DNA from: Streptomyces maremycinicus
GTDB lineage: Bacteria; Actinomycetota; Actinomycetes; Streptomycetales; Streptomycetaceae
NCBI RefSeq assembly: GCF_001184025.1
Contig: NZ_BBYG01000017.1
Span: 310,001-374,000, forward strand
DNA: 64,000 nucleotides
Direction: 5' to 3'
The position numbers were made by a program, and so were the translations under genes. Shown here piece by piece: positions 7,200-15,650 of this stretch. A model generated the notes under the pieces. It ran no database searches. It was given only the letters and a program-made list of their open reading frames with translations, and had not been told where the DNA came from. The stretch's first letter is position 1; each line of letters begins with the position of its first letter.

Positions 7200-10100
7200 T
7201 CACACCAGGGCGGTGGCCTCCTCGTAGGAGAGGCCACCGCCCTCGGCGTACGCCGTGTCGAACTCCGCGTGGCCGAGCGCGTCGCGCGTCCGTGTCACCG
7301 CCAGGTCGCGGGCCTCGCGCTCCAGGCGCGGGGGGATGTGGCGCCCCGGCAGCAGCGCGTCGGCGGCGCCCAGGCAGCGGGCGGCGGCCACGGCGCGGCT
7401 GCCGCCGTCGACGCCGGCGAGGGCGGTCGCGGCGATGTAGAGGTAGAAGGAACGCATGTGCGGGGCCATGGCCACGGAGAGCGGGTCCGTCGCCCGTTCC
7501 AGGGCGGTCCGGACGCCGGTCAGGGCCTGGGCGGACCGGCCGTCGATCGCGTCCAGCCAGGACTCCGCGCCCAGGATGAAGGCGTCGAAGACCGCGAAGT
7601 GACCGAAGTCGAACTGCTCGCGCAGGAGCCGTAGTTCCTCGCGTGCCTCGGTGCGACGGCCGGTCATGCCGAGCCAGCCGGCCAGGAAGAGGCGGGCGAT
7701 GTGCATGGCCTCGTTGACCGTGCGCTCCTCGCCGGCGATCACCTCGCGGAGCATGCGCTCGCCCCGCTCCTCGTCACCCGCCTCCAGCAGCACGCTGCCG
7801 AGCCGGGCGCCGAGGACCGACGACTGGGAGCGGGCGCCGAGCCGTTCGGCGTACTCGATGGCTCCCTCGTAGTCGGCGGCTGCCTCTCGGTAGGCACCCA
7901 TGCGTTCGTGGGCCTCGGCCCGGGCGGAGAGGGACTCGGCGGTGCCCCAGGCGTCCCCCAGGCGCCGGAAGATCTCCAGGGCCTCGGCCGCGTCGCGGAA
8001 CGCGCTTCCGGCCCAGTCGGAGCGGTTGGCGAGGATGTTGGCGCGCATCTGGAGGCAGGAGGCGAGCTCCCACTCGTAGCCGGGCGTCCGGCGGCAGGTG
8101 TCGACGTTGGCGTCGACGATGGCGCGGATCCGCTCCGGGTCACCGGTCATCATCACCGCGAAGAACCAGAGCAGCCCGGGTGCGCGGCAGGTCTGCGGCA
8201 TGCCGGGCTCGTAGGCCTCGGCGATCTGGCGCAGCTTGGTCCGCGAGGTCTGGGACTGCCACGACTCCAACTCGGTGTCCATACAGGCCAGATGGGCCAG
8301 GTGAACGCCTCGCCGGGCCTCCGCGAGGATCTCGCCGGTCATCGGCGGCGGCGCGTCGGTGCAGGCCTTCCACACCGGCGCGGCCCGGCGCAGGGGTTCG
8401 GCGAACGGATCGGGGCCGAGGGCCATGACCTCGACGCACCAGGTGCGGGCCTCGATGCGCAGGTCGCGCATCTGCCAGTACCAGACGAGCGACAGGGCCA
8501 GGCAGAGCGCCTCCTGCTCGTCCCGCGCCGCGACGGCGCGGCCCAGCGCGGTGCGCAGGTTCTCGTACTCCAACTGGAAGCGGTCGATGGCGTCCCGCTG
8601 TCCGGGGCCGCGCAGCAACGGCTCGGTGGTGCGGGCGAGTTCGCGGTAGTACGTCAGATGCGCCCGTTCGGCCGCGGCCCGCCGCCCGGACTCGTCCAGC
8701 CGCTCGCCCGCGTACTCGGCGACGGTCTCCAGCAGCCGGTACCGCATGTCGCCCCGGGGATCCGGAGCGGCGACGACGAGCGACTTGTCGACGAGCGAGG
8801 CCAGCAGGTCGAGACAGGACCGCGGGCCGTGGCTCCCGTCGGGGGCCGGGGCGGACGGGGCGCACACCGCCTCGACGGCGGCGAGGTCGCAACCGCGGGC
8901 GAAGACCGACAAACGGGTCAGGACGTCGCGTTCGTCCTCGTCGAGCAGGTCCCAGGACCAGTCGACGACGGCCCGCAGGGTCTGCTGGCGGGGCAGGACG
9001 GTGCGGCTGCCCGAGGTCAGGAGCCGGAAGCGGTCGTCGAGCCGGTCGGCGATCTGGCGGGGGGTCAGCATCCGGAGCCGGGCGGCGGCCAGCTCGATGG
9101 CGAGCGGCAGGCCGTCGAGACGGCGGCAGATCTCCGCGCAGGCGGCGGCCGTCTCCTCGTCGGCGTCGGGCCGGAACCCGGGCCGGGCGGCCGCCCCCCG
9201 GTCGGCGAGCAGCCGCAGCGCCACCCGCTCGGGCAGCGGGGCCAGCGGGCGCAGCACCTCGCCGGGCACACCGAGCGGCTCCCGGCTGGTGGCCAGCACC
9301 GTCACCCCGGGGCAGCGCGCCAGCAGTTCCTCGACGAGCCGGGCGGCCGCCCCGACGACGTGCTCGCAGTTGTCGAGGACGATCAGCATGCGGCGTCGGG
9401 CGCAGTGCTCGACCAGCCGGTCCAGAGGGTCGTCGTGGCGCTCGGCGGCGACCCGCATCTCCTCGGCGCCGGCGCCGTACAGCACGGTCTCACGGGCTCC
9501 CAGCGCGGTGAGGACGGCCTGCGGCACGGCGTCGGGGTCGGCGACGGGCGCGAGCTCGGCCAGCCAGACGCCGTCGCGCGCGGTGTCCCTCAGGGTCTCG
9601 GCGGTCTCCTGCGACAGCCGGGTCTTGCCGGCCCCGCCCGGCCCGAGCAGGGTGACGAGCCGCGCGTTCGCGAGGTCCCCCCGCAGGGCCGCGATGTCGT
9701 CCTCCCGGCCGACGAAGGAGGTGAGGCGGGCGCGGAGGTTGCCCAGCGGCACGGGCGGCGGTGCCGGGGAGGCCGGTGCGGACGCCGGGACCGGGCCCGC
9801 GGTCCCGGCGGGGCGGGACGGCCCCGTGGGCTCCGCCGACTCGCCGGAGCCGAGCAACTCCGTGTGCAGGGCGCGCAGTTCGGGGCCGGGGTCGGCACCG
9901 AGCCGGTCCGCGAGCAGTCGGCGGACCTCGTCGTAGGCGGCCAGCGCCTGCGCGGTGCGACCCGCCTCGCGCAGGGCGCGCAGCCGCAGCGCCTGGAGGG
10001 GCTCGTCCAGCGGGTGGGCGTCGCACAGGGCGGTGAGTTCGGGCAGCGAGCGCTCGGCCTCGCCGAGGGCGAGCGCCGCGGTGTGCCGGGCGCGCAGCGC

Positions 10101-10562
10101 GTCGAGCCGGCGGGCCTCCCAGCGGGCCGCCTCGGCGGCGCGGTCGGGCAGGTCGGCGAGGGCCGGGCCCTGCCACAGGGCGAGGGCGTCGTCGAGGACG
10201 ACGGCCGCCTTGGCGGGGTCCCCGTCGGCGAGCGCGCGGACGCCGTCGGCGGTCAGCCGCTCGAAGCGGTGCAGATCGACGTCGTCCGGGGCGGCGGCCA
10301 GCCGGTAGCCGCCCTCGGCGGAGTCGATCGCGTCCGCCCCGAGGGCCCGGCGCAGCCGGCCGACCAGCGCCTGGAGGGCACCCGTCGCGTCGGCGGGCGG
10401 ATCGCCGGCCCACACCTCCTCCACCAGCAGCCCCGCCGGAACGCTCCGGCCGGCCCGCAACGCCAGCACGGCCAGCAGGGCACGCAGCCGCGCTCCGCCG
10501 ACGGCGACGGGAACGCCGTCCGGGCGGAGCGCCTGGGTGGTACCGAGGATGCGATAGCGCAC
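7200..10562 (-). CDS. AfsR/SARP-family transcriptional regulator with NTPase and TPR-like domains
   Basis: The start was set at the GTG at 10562 (VRYRILGTT), preceded by GGAGAGA. A longer frame reaches 10718 but lacks SARP-like sequence. The 1120 residues comprise an OmpR-type winged helix (about 1-90) and a bacterial transcriptional activation domain, BTAD (about 95-245). A proline/alanine linker follows, then an NB-ARC-like NTPase with Walker A GPGGAGKT (about 303) and Walker B LIVLDNCEH (about 392). The remaining 500 residues are helical and TPR-like. Such proteins activate antibiotic or developmental genes from direct-repeat sites. It converges on the DrrAB-like operon, whose promoter carries TGTCGG repeats, a plausible target. 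It may instead act globally, as AfsR does. Confidence 0.9.
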   Translation of the reverse strand: MRYRILGTTQALRPDGVPVAVGGARLRALLAVLALRAGRSVPAGLLVEEVWAGDPPADATGALQALVGRLRRALGADAIDSAEGGYRLAAAPDDVDLHRFERLTADGVRALADGDPAKAAVVLDDALALWQGPALADLPDRAAEAARWEARRLDALRARHTAALALGEAERSLPELTALCDAHPLDEPLQALRLRALREAGRTAQALAAYDEVRRLLADRLGADPGPELRALHTELLGSGESAEPTGPSRPAGTAGPVPASAPASPAPPPVPLGNLRARLTSFVGREDDIAALRGDLANARLVTLLGPGGAGKTRLSQETAETLRDTARDGVWLAELAPVADPDAVPQAVLTALGARETVLYGAGAEEMRVAAERHDDPLDRLVEHCARRRMLIVLDNCEHVVGAAARLVEELLARCPGVTVLATSREPLGVPGEVLRPLAPLPERVALRLLADRGAAARPGFRPDADEETAAACAEICRRLDGLPLAIELAAARLRMLTPRQIADRLDDRFRLLTSGSRTVLPRQQTLRAVVDWSWDLLDEDERDVLTRLSVFARGCDLAAVEAVCAPSAPAPDGSHGPRSCLDLLASLVDKSLVVAAPDPRGDMRYRLLETVAEYAGERLDESGRRAAAERAHLTYYRELARTTEPLLRGPGQRDAIDRFQLEYENLRTALGRAVAARDEQEALCLALSLVWYWQMRDLRIEARTWCVEVMALGPDPFAEPLRRAAPVWKACTDAPPPMTGEILAEARRGVHLAHLACMDTELESWQSQTSRTKLRQIAEAYEPGMPQTCRAPGLLWFFAVMMTGDPERIRAIVDANVDTCRRTPGYEWELASCLQMRANILANRSDWAGSAFRDAAEALEIFRRLGDAWGTAESLSARAEAHERMGAYREAAADYEGAIEYAERLGARSQSSVLGARLGSVLLEAGDEERGERMLREVIAGEERTVNEAMHIARLFLAGWLGMTGRRTEAREELRLLREQFDFGHFAVFDAFILGAESWLDAIDGRSAQALTGVRTALERATDPLSVAMAPHMRSFYLYIAATALAGVDGGSRAVAAARCLGAADALLPGRHIPPRLEREARDLAVTRTRDALGHAEFDTAYAEGGGLSYEEATALV

Positions 10563-10742
10563 GGGGCCATTCTCTCCGGTGGGATCGAGGTCGGTCACGG
10601 GGTTCCGGCGGGGTGGCGTGCGCCGGACACCCGCACTTTCCCGTCCCAGGAACCGGCGGTCGGCCGTGAGACGTTTTCCCGGTATGCCCGGGCCGGGTAC
10701 GGTCGGGCGGTTCCACACACGCGTACGAACTCAGGGGGCACC

Positions 10743-11543
10743 ATGACGACCGCCACCACCCGCAGCGCCGAGCGGCGGATCAGTCCCGTCTTCCTCGGGA
10801 TCCTGGCCGTGACGGCGGTCACCGGCTGGGCGACCTGGACGGGGTTCGCCGAGAAGCCGGGCGTGGCGGTGTTCCTGTTCGTGACGGCCGCCTGGATCGT
10901 CTCCCTGTGCCTGCACGAGTACGCGCACGCGCGGACCGCCCTGCACAGCGGTGACATCTCGATCGGCGCGAAGGGGTATCTCACGCTCAACCCCCTGAAG
11001 TACACGCACGCGCTGCTCAGCGTGGTGCTGCCGGTGCTCTTCGTGATCATGGGCGGGATCGGTCTGCCGGGCGGCGCGGTCTTCATCGAGCGGGCGCGGA
11101 TCCGGGGGCGGTGGCGGCACAGTCTGATCTCGGCGGCCGGCCCGCTGACGAACGTGCTGTTCGCGGTGGTGTGCACGGCGCCGTTCTGGCTGGACGCGCT
11201 GGACGGCGTGCCGGCCGACTTCCGGTTCGCGCTCGCCTTCCTCGCCCTGCTCCAGGTCTCGGCGGCGATCCTGAACTTCCTTCCGGTGCCCGGTCTGGAC
11301 GGCTACGGGGTCGTCGAGCCCTGGCTGTCGTACGACGTCAAGCGGCAGGTGGAGCCGTTCGCGCCGTTCGGGCTGCTGTTCGTGTTCGCGCTGCTGTGGG
11401 TGCCGTCGGTGAACGGGGTCTTCTTCGACCTGGTCGACACGGTGCTGCGCGGCCTCGGGGTCGGCGACGTCGAGACGTACTGCGGTCAGTCGCTGTACCG
11501 GTTCTGGGAGGGCACGGACGAGTTCTGCGCGGTCAGCCGGTGA
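10743..11543 (+). CDS. Site-2 protease-like M50 membrane metallopeptidase
   Basis: This 266-residue polytopic protein carries the zinc-binding HEYAH (residues 58-62, HExxH) in helix 2 and the second ligand motif NFLPVPGLDGYG near residue 188, both diagnostic of M50 proteases. There are about six membrane helices and no PDZ domain, so it belongs to the short rhomboid-like S2P group. It presumably cleaves a membrane-embedded substrate. The substrate is unknown and no sigma/anti-sigma pair is adjacent. The ATG follows CAGGGGGCA, a usable ribosome site. Its last 11 bases overlap the end of the convergent small gene. Confidence 0.88.
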   Translation: MTTATTRSAERRISPVFLGILAVTAVTGWATWTGFAEKPGVAVFLFVTAAWIVSLCLHEYAHARTALHSGDISIGAKGYLTLNPLKYTHALLSVVLPVLFVIMGGIGLPGGAVFIERARIRGRWRHSLISAAGPLTNVLFAVVCTAPFWLDALDGVPADFRFALAFLALLQVSAAILNFLPVPGLDGYGVVEPWLSYDVKRQVEPFAPFGLLFVFALLWVPSVNGVFFDLVDTVLRGLGVGDVETYCGQSLYRFWEGTDEFCAVSR

Positions 11544-11751
11544 CGTCCGTCGGCGCGGCCCTGCGCAGCTTCTCGCGCTTCATGTAGTACCAGGTCATGT
11601 TGGACGACAGGCCCGCGAGGAGCACCCACACGACGCCCAGGAAGCTGCCCTGGACGAAGGAGACGACCGCCGCGGCCACGGCGAGCACGCAGACGGCGAG
11701 GGTGTAGAGGGCGAGTCGCCGGTTCGGGCCGGCCGGGGGCAGGGAGGACAT
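11533..11751 (-). CDS. Small two-helix membrane protein of unknown function
   Basis: This 72-residue protein has two membrane helices (about 13-32 and 37-55) and a basic C-terminus (YYMKREKLRR). The ATG at 11751 has AGGAGAAA at ideal spacing. The same frame stays open upstream, but only this part looks like protein. It is short, lies 62 bp after npdG on the same strand and may be co-transcribed with it. No function is recognised. Similar small membrane proteins are frequent in Streptomyces. Confidence 0.75.
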   Translation of the reverse strand: MSSLPPAGPNRRLALYTLAVCVLAVAAAVVSFVQGSFLGVVWVLLAGLSSNMTWYYMKREKLRRAAPTDVTG

Positions 11752-11813
11752 GGGTCCGGTTTCTCCTGTCGGGGGACACTGCTGGGCTGCTCCGACCAGT
11801 GTCCCCCATGCGC

Positions 11814-12542
11814 TCACACGTCCGTGACGCGCAGCCCGGCGTGGGCCTTGTAGCGGCGGTTGACGGAGATCAGGTTGGCGACCAGGGACTCCACCTGGTG
11901 GGCGTTGCGCAGCCGTCCGGCGAAGACACCGCGCATGCCGGGGATCCGGCCGGCCAGCGCCTGGACGAGCTCGACGTCGGCCCGCTCCTCGCCCAGCACC
12001 ATCACGTCGGTGTCGATCTCGTCGATCTCCGGGTCCTGGAGGAGGACCGCCGAGAGGTGGTGGAAGGCGGCGGCGACGCGGGAGTCCGGCAGCAGGGCGG
12101 CGGCCTGCTCGGCGGCGCTGCCCTCCTGCGGCTTCAGCGCGTAGGCGCCCTTCTTGTCGAAGCCCAGCGGGTTGACGCAGTCGACGACCAGCTTGCCGGC
12201 CAGCTCCTCGCGCAGGGACTCCAGGGTCTTGCCGTGGCCCTCCCACGGCACGGCGACGATCACGATGTCGCTGCGGCGCGCGGTCTCGGCGTTGTCGGCA
12301 CCCTCGACCCCGTTGCCGAGCTCGTCGGCGGCGGCCCGGGCACGGTCGGCGGCCCGTGAACCGATGATCACCTTCTGGCCGGCCTTGGCGAGCCGGTAGG
12401 CGAGACCCTTGCCCTGCGGGCCGGTCCCCCCGAGCACGCCGACGACCAGTCCGGAGACGTCGGGGAGGTCCCACGGGTCCTTGGCGGGGGCCTTCGCCGG
12501 AGCGTCCGCGGAAACATTCTGTGCACTGTCGGTAGAGGTCAT
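11814..12542 (-). CDS. npdG: F420H2:NADP oxidoreductase
   Basis: The 242-residue sequence matches NpdG, which passes hydride between coenzyme F420 and NADP in the cytosol. The Rossmann motif is VGVLGGTGPQGKGLA. The NADP-phosphate-binding segment is IIGSRAADRA. The segments VPWEGHG, NPLGFDKKG, AAFHHLSA and LRNAHQVESLVANLISVN, all typical of the family, are present. Streptomyces versions have a short charged N-terminal extension, seen here (about 30 residues). It supplies F420H2 for F420-dependent reductases, as in tetracycline or lincosamide pathways, or NADPH. Confidence 0.95.
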   Translation of the reverse strand: MTSTDSAQNVSADAPAKAPAKDPWDLPDVSGLVVGVLGGTGPQGKGLAYRLAKAGQKVIIGSRAADRARAAADELGNGVEGADNAETARRSDIVIVAVPWEGHGKTLESLREELAGKLVVDCVNPLGFDKKGAYALKPQEGSAAEQAAALLPDSRVAAAFHHLSAVLLQDPEIDEIDTDVMVLGEERADVELVQALAGRIPGMRGVFAGRLRNAHQVESLVANLISVNRRYKAHAGLRVTDV

Positions 12543-12645
12543 GGGCCGACTTTACGTGGGCGCGCCGGGCGGTCCTTCGTCATGTCGGGTGAACGCGGGG
12601 CGAACCCGGGGCGGGCGGCGGGCGACTGCGGCACGATACGGCCGC

Positions 12646-13242
12646 ATGGACGCCGTACGGGTCGCGCTGCTGCGTGAGGTGCTCGCCGGGACCGAGTGGC
12701 TGGGGGCCACCCGGAGGTTCGCCGGGGTGCTGCGCGGGTCGGTCGTCTCGCACGGGGGCGGGCTGCTGCTGGTGGGCACGGCGTCGTACGAGCCCTGGCA
12801 TCTCGCCGCGCATCTGGTGGACGAGGCCGCCTGGTCGGGTACGCCGGAGCTGGCACCGACCCTCGTCCGGCATGCCGCGCGTCCCTGCGACCCGGCGCAT
12901 CTGGCGGTCGGCCTGGGCCGGATCGAGGCGGCCCGGCGGGGCGAGACGCTGCTGGTGGCGTCGCCGTCGGGGGACGCGCCGCTTCTGGAGCGGGTGTCGG
13001 ACGCCCGGCGGGCCGGGGTCGTGGTCCTGTCCCTCGGGCCGGGCGAGGGGGAGCTGACGGCCCTGGCCCACGAGGCGCTGGCCGTGCCGGACGGCTCGGA
13101 GCTGGACCTGGACACCGTGCAGCATCTGGTGAGCGCGGCCGCCGGCGAGACACCGCCCCCGCCGAGGGCTCGCAGGCGTTTCGCCGACCGGCTCTCCCAC
13201 CTGGCCGAACGGCTGACGGCACCGCCCCCTGCCCCGTGGTGA
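12646..13242 (+). CDS. Conserved actinobacterial protein of unknown function
   Basis: This 198-residue soluble protein is of a type often found near map in Streptomyces. A run of alternating hydrophobic strands and helices (GGLLLVGTASYEPWHLAAHL, ETLLVASPSGDAP, VVVLSLGPGEGEL) suggests an alpha/beta fold, perhaps Rossmann- or SIS-like. The C-terminus is basic and proline-rich. The ATG lies 46 bases past the window of the divergent npdG promoter and lacks a clear Shine-Dalgarno sequence, so it may be translated from a leaderless message. No catalytic motif was recognised. Confidence 0.7.
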   Translation: MDAVRVALLREVLAGTEWLGATRRFAGVLRGSVVSHGGGLLLVGTASYEPWHLAAHLVDEAAWSGTPELAPTLVRHAARPCDPAHLAVGLGRIEAARRGETLLVASPSGDAPLLERVSDARRAGVVVLSLGPGEGELTALAHEALAVPDGSELDLDTVQHLVSAAAGETPPPPRARRRFADRLSHLAERLTAPPPAPW

Positions 13243-13284
13243 TCGCGCCGCTCACCGCGTCGGATCAGGTGATCGCCCGGGTGA

Positions 13285-13518
13285 TCAGTCCTCGTCGGGG
13301 GCGCCGGCCTTCGGGGCGTCGTGCCACTTGGGGTCGTTCTCCCACTGGAGGTTCCGCTCGCGGGCGGTCTGCATCGCGTGCTCGGCCTCCGCACGGGTGG
13401 TGTACGGGCCGAATCGGTCCTTGGCCGGACAATCCGGCCCCTCCTCGACCTTCTTGTGTTCCAGGCAGTAGTACCACTCACCCGGCTTGCCGGTGGTCGA
13501 CTTCTTGAACAGGGGCAT
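13285..13518 (-). CDS. Small soluble protein, conserved in Streptomyces
   Basis: The 77-residue product starts at an ATG preceded by AGGAGCC. It is rich in charged and aromatic residues (GEWYYCLEHKKVEEGPDC, FGPYTTRAEAEHAMQTARER). The pattern resembles an SPOR-like beta-alpha unit or a small zinc-less binding domain. Two cysteines 12 residues apart could bind metal or form a bond. It is transcribed divergently from map with 57 bases between starts. Function unknown. Confidence 0.75.
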   Translation of the reverse strand: MPLFKKSTTGKPGEWYYCLEHKKVEEGPDCPAKDRFGPYTTRAEAEHAMQTARERNLQWENDPKWHDAPKAGAPDED

Positions 13519-13562
13519 GACGGCTCCTCTCGCCACCGACATGTTCCCCCATGGCCGCTCGT

Positions 13563-13568
13563 TAGACT
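13563..13568 (+). promoter_or_regulatory. Leaderless -10 element of map
   Basis: TAGACT fits TANNNT and ends 7 bases before the map ATG, the usual spacing for leaderless Streptomyces messages. No Shine-Dalgarno sequence precedes the ATG, which agrees. Confidence 0.6.
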
Positions 13569-13575
13569 CACTGGC

Positions 13576-14433
13576 ATGTCTGGCCAGTCGCTGCTCGTCC
13601 CGGGGGAGCTGTCCCCCATCCGTTCGGTGCCCGGAAACATCCGCCGCCCCGAGTACGTCGGCAAGCCCGCCCCGACGCCGTACACCGGTCCGGAGGTGCA
13701 GACACCCGAGACGATCGAGGCGATGCGCCGGGCCGGACGGATCGCCGCGCAGGCGATGGCGGAGGCCGCGAAGCTGATCTCGCCGGGGGTCACCACCGAC
13801 GAACTGGACCGGGTGGCGCACGAGTACATGTGCGACCACGGCGCCTATCCGTCGACGCTGGGCTACCGCGGCTTCCCCAAGTCCCTGTGCACGAGCATCA
13901 ACGAGGTCATCTGCCACGGCATCCCGGACTCGACGGTGCTGCGCGACGGCGACATCGTCAACCTCGACGTGACGGCGTACATCGGCGGGGTGCACGGCGA
14001 CAACAACGCCACCTACCTGGTCGGGGACGTCGACGAGGAGTCGCGGCTGCTGGTGGAGCGGACCCGGGAGTCCCTCGAGCGGGCGATCAAGGCGGTGCGG
14101 CCCGGTCGGCAGATCAACATCATCGGCCGGGTCATCGAGTCGTACGCCAAGCGGTTCGGGTACGGCGTGGTGCGCGACTTCACCGGGCACGGGATCAACT
14201 CGTCGTTCCACTCCGGGCTGATCATCCCGCACTACGACAGCCCGCACGCGACGACCGTCATGCAGCCCGGGATGACGTTCACGATCGAGCCGATGCTGAC
14301 GCTCGGCACCCACGAGTACGACATGTGGGAGGACGGCTGGACGGTGCTGACCAAGGACCGCAAGCGGACAGCCCAGTTCGAGCACACGCTGGTGGTGACC
14401 GGGACAGGGGCGGAGATCCTCACCCTGCCGTGA
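13576..14433 (+). CDS. map: Methionine aminopeptidase, type I
   Basis: This cytosolic metalloenzyme removes the initiator methionine from new proteins. The 285-residue sequence shows all five metal ligands in order: LDVTAYIGGVHGDNN (two Asp), FTGHGIN (His), FTIEPM (Glu) and QFEHT (Glu). The N-terminal extension of about 40 residues before the catalytic core includes a proline-rich linker as in actinobacterial MetAP1c. Streptomyces usually keeps several map copies, and this stand-alone one is not the ribosomal-operon copy. A strong terminator follows. Confidence 0.95.
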   Translation: MSGQSLLVPGELSPIRSVPGNIRRPEYVGKPAPTPYTGPEVQTPETIEAMRRAGRIAAQAMAEAAKLISPGVTTDELDRVAHEYMCDHGAYPSTLGYRGFPKSLCTSINEVICHGIPDSTVLRDGDIVNLDVTAYIGGVHGDNNATYLVGDVDEESRLLVERTRESLERAIKAVRPGRQINIIGRVIESYAKRFGYGVVRDFTGHGINSSFHSGLIIPHYDSPHATTVMQPGMTFTIEPMLTLGTHEYDMWEDGWTVLTKDRKRTAQFEHTLVVTGTGAEILTLP

Positions 14434-14443
14434 CACAGGCGCG

Positions 14444-14476
14444 GGCCCGTCCCCTGCTGGGGGCGGGCCTTTTCTT
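14444..14476 (+). terminator. Rho-independent terminator of map
   Basis: An 11-bp stem (GGCCCGTCCCC with one G-T pair) and a 4-base loop are followed by TTTTCTT, 11 bases after the map stop. Confidence 0.85.
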
Positions 14477-14525
14477 GTACGCTTTTACCGACAGACCGTC
14501 GGCAAACCTGATCGGACCCATTGAC

Positions 14526-14544
14526 TTAGGTAAGCCTTACCTTC
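14526..14544. promoter_or_regulatory. Iron box (DmdR/DtxR-type operator) before heme oxygenase
   Basis: TTAGGTAAGCCTTACCTTC closely matches the DtxR/IdeR/DmdR consensus and is nearly palindromic. It overlaps a TTGACT hexamer and ends 11 bases before the ATG, so iron-loaded repressor would shut off the gene. Confidence 0.88.
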
Positions 14545-14555
14545 AAGGATGGGGC

Positions 14556-15203
14556 ATGGACTCGTTCTCGACACTCATCCGCACGGCGTCCCACGAACAG
14601 CACGTGGAGGCCGAGACCTCGACGTTCATGAGCGACCTCCTCGGCGGCCGGCTCGGCGTCGAGGCCTACGCGCGCTACACCGAACAGCTCTGGTTCGTGT
14701 ACGAGGCCCTGGAGGCCGACGCCGAGCGGCTGGCCGCGGACCCGGTGGCCGGGCCCTTCGTCCGGCCCGAGCTGTTCCGGCTGCCGGCGCTGGAGCGGGA
14801 CCTCACGCGTCTGCGGGGCACCGGCTGGCGTTCGGGGGTGTCGGCCCTGCCGGCGACCGAGGCGTACGCGGCGCGGGTGCGGGAGTGTGCCGAGCGCTGG
14901 CCCGCCGGGTACATCGCCCACCACTACACGCGCTACCTGGGCGACCTCTCCGGTGGGCAGATCATCCGCGACAGGGCGGAACGGACCTGGGGCTTCGAGC
15001 GCAAGGGCGACGGCGTCCGCTTCTACGTCTTCGAGGAGATCGGCAACCCGGCGGCCTTCAAGCGGGGTTACCGGGAGCTGCTGGACGGGGTGCGCGCGGA
15101 CGACCTGGAGAAGCAGCGGATCGTGAGCGAGTGCAAGCGCGCCTTCGCGCTCAACACGGATGTCTTCCGGGCCCTGGGCGAGGAGTTCTCGCTCTCGGCG
15201 TGA
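14556..15203 (+). CDS. Biliverdin-producing heme oxygenase
   Basis: Heme oxygenase opens heme to biliverdin, CO and Fe2+ in the cytosol and thereby frees iron. The 215-residue all-helical protein has the proximal-histidine region LIRTASHEQHVEAE at its start, and the distal-helix motif YLGDLSGGQII with the flexible glycines that pack over heme. The usual length is about 210-220, so it is intact. The iron box directly upstream places it in the iron-starvation regulon with the efe operon 2 kb away. The nomenclature (hmuO/bphO/pbsA-like) cannot be settled, so no symbol is given. Confidence 0.95.
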   Translation: MDSFSTLIRTASHEQHVEAETSTFMSDLLGGRLGVEAYARYTEQLWFVYEALEADAERLAADPVAGPFVRPELFRLPALERDLTRLRGTGWRSGVSALPATEAYAARVRECAERWPAGYIAHHYTRYLGDLSGGQIIRDRAERTWGFERKGDGVRFYVFEEIGNPAAFKRGYRELLDGVRADDLEKQRIVSECKRAFALNTDVFRALGEEFSLSA

Positions 15204-15263
15204 GCGGGCCGCAGGGGCGGAAACCCTGGTGAGCCCCCGGCCGGGCGGCCGGACCGACGGAGC

Positions 15264-15293
15264 GGGCCCCCTCGCCGGGCGGCGAGGGGGCCC
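15264..15293. terminator. Bidirectional terminator hairpin
   Basis: A perfect 13-bp stem (GGGCCCCCTCGCC) with a 4-base loop lies between the convergent heme oxygenase and small secreted-protein genes. It could end both transcripts. Confidence 0.7.
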
Positions 15294-15302
15294 GGCGCCG
15301 GA

Positions 15303-15527
15303 TCAGAAACGGTCGCAGTGCTTCCCGGCCCAGAAGATGTCGGCCGAGGACGTGTCGACCGCACCGATGTACGGGCTGCACACGCCCTCGTCCCCGCCGA
15401 AGTGGTGGTACTCGCGAGGCTCCTCGTGGTGCTGGCGGGGGCCCTCGTCGGCAAGGGCGGACGTCGCGCCGGTGGTGGCGAGGGCGATACCCAGGACGGT
15501 GGCGGCGAGGACTGAACGGATACGCAT
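15303..15527 (-). CDS. Small secreted protein
   Basis: The ATG at 15527 follows GAGAGGAAC. An upstream in-frame start ten codons earlier lacks a ribosome site. The 74 residues begin with a Sec signal peptide (MRIRSVLAATVLGIALATTG, cleavage after the following Ala-rich stretch). The mature part is a His/Glu-rich peptide (GPRQHHEEPREYHHFGG) and a C-terminal segment with two cysteines 21 residues apart, likely disulphide-bonded. It is not a chaplin. The histidines could bind metal, but this is only inference. Function unknown. Confidence 0.75.
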   Translation of the reverse strand: MRIRSVLAATVLGIALATTGATSALADEGPRQHHEEPREYHHFGGDEGVCSPYIGAVDTSSADIFWAGKHCDRF

Positions 15528-15650
15528 GGCGTTCCTCTCACGGGGCTCAGTGGTCACGCCCAGAGGTCCCCGCTCGTTCCCTCCCGCACACGCCAGACCA
15601 CCCGTACGGCCGTGCAGAAGTCCGCGGACACCCGCGGTCGGCCGTAAGGT

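Noticed and set aside
7701..10742. Long plus-strand open frame fused in frame to the M50 protease
   Set aside because: It is antisense to the SARP gene. The protease has its own ATG and ribosome site at 10743.
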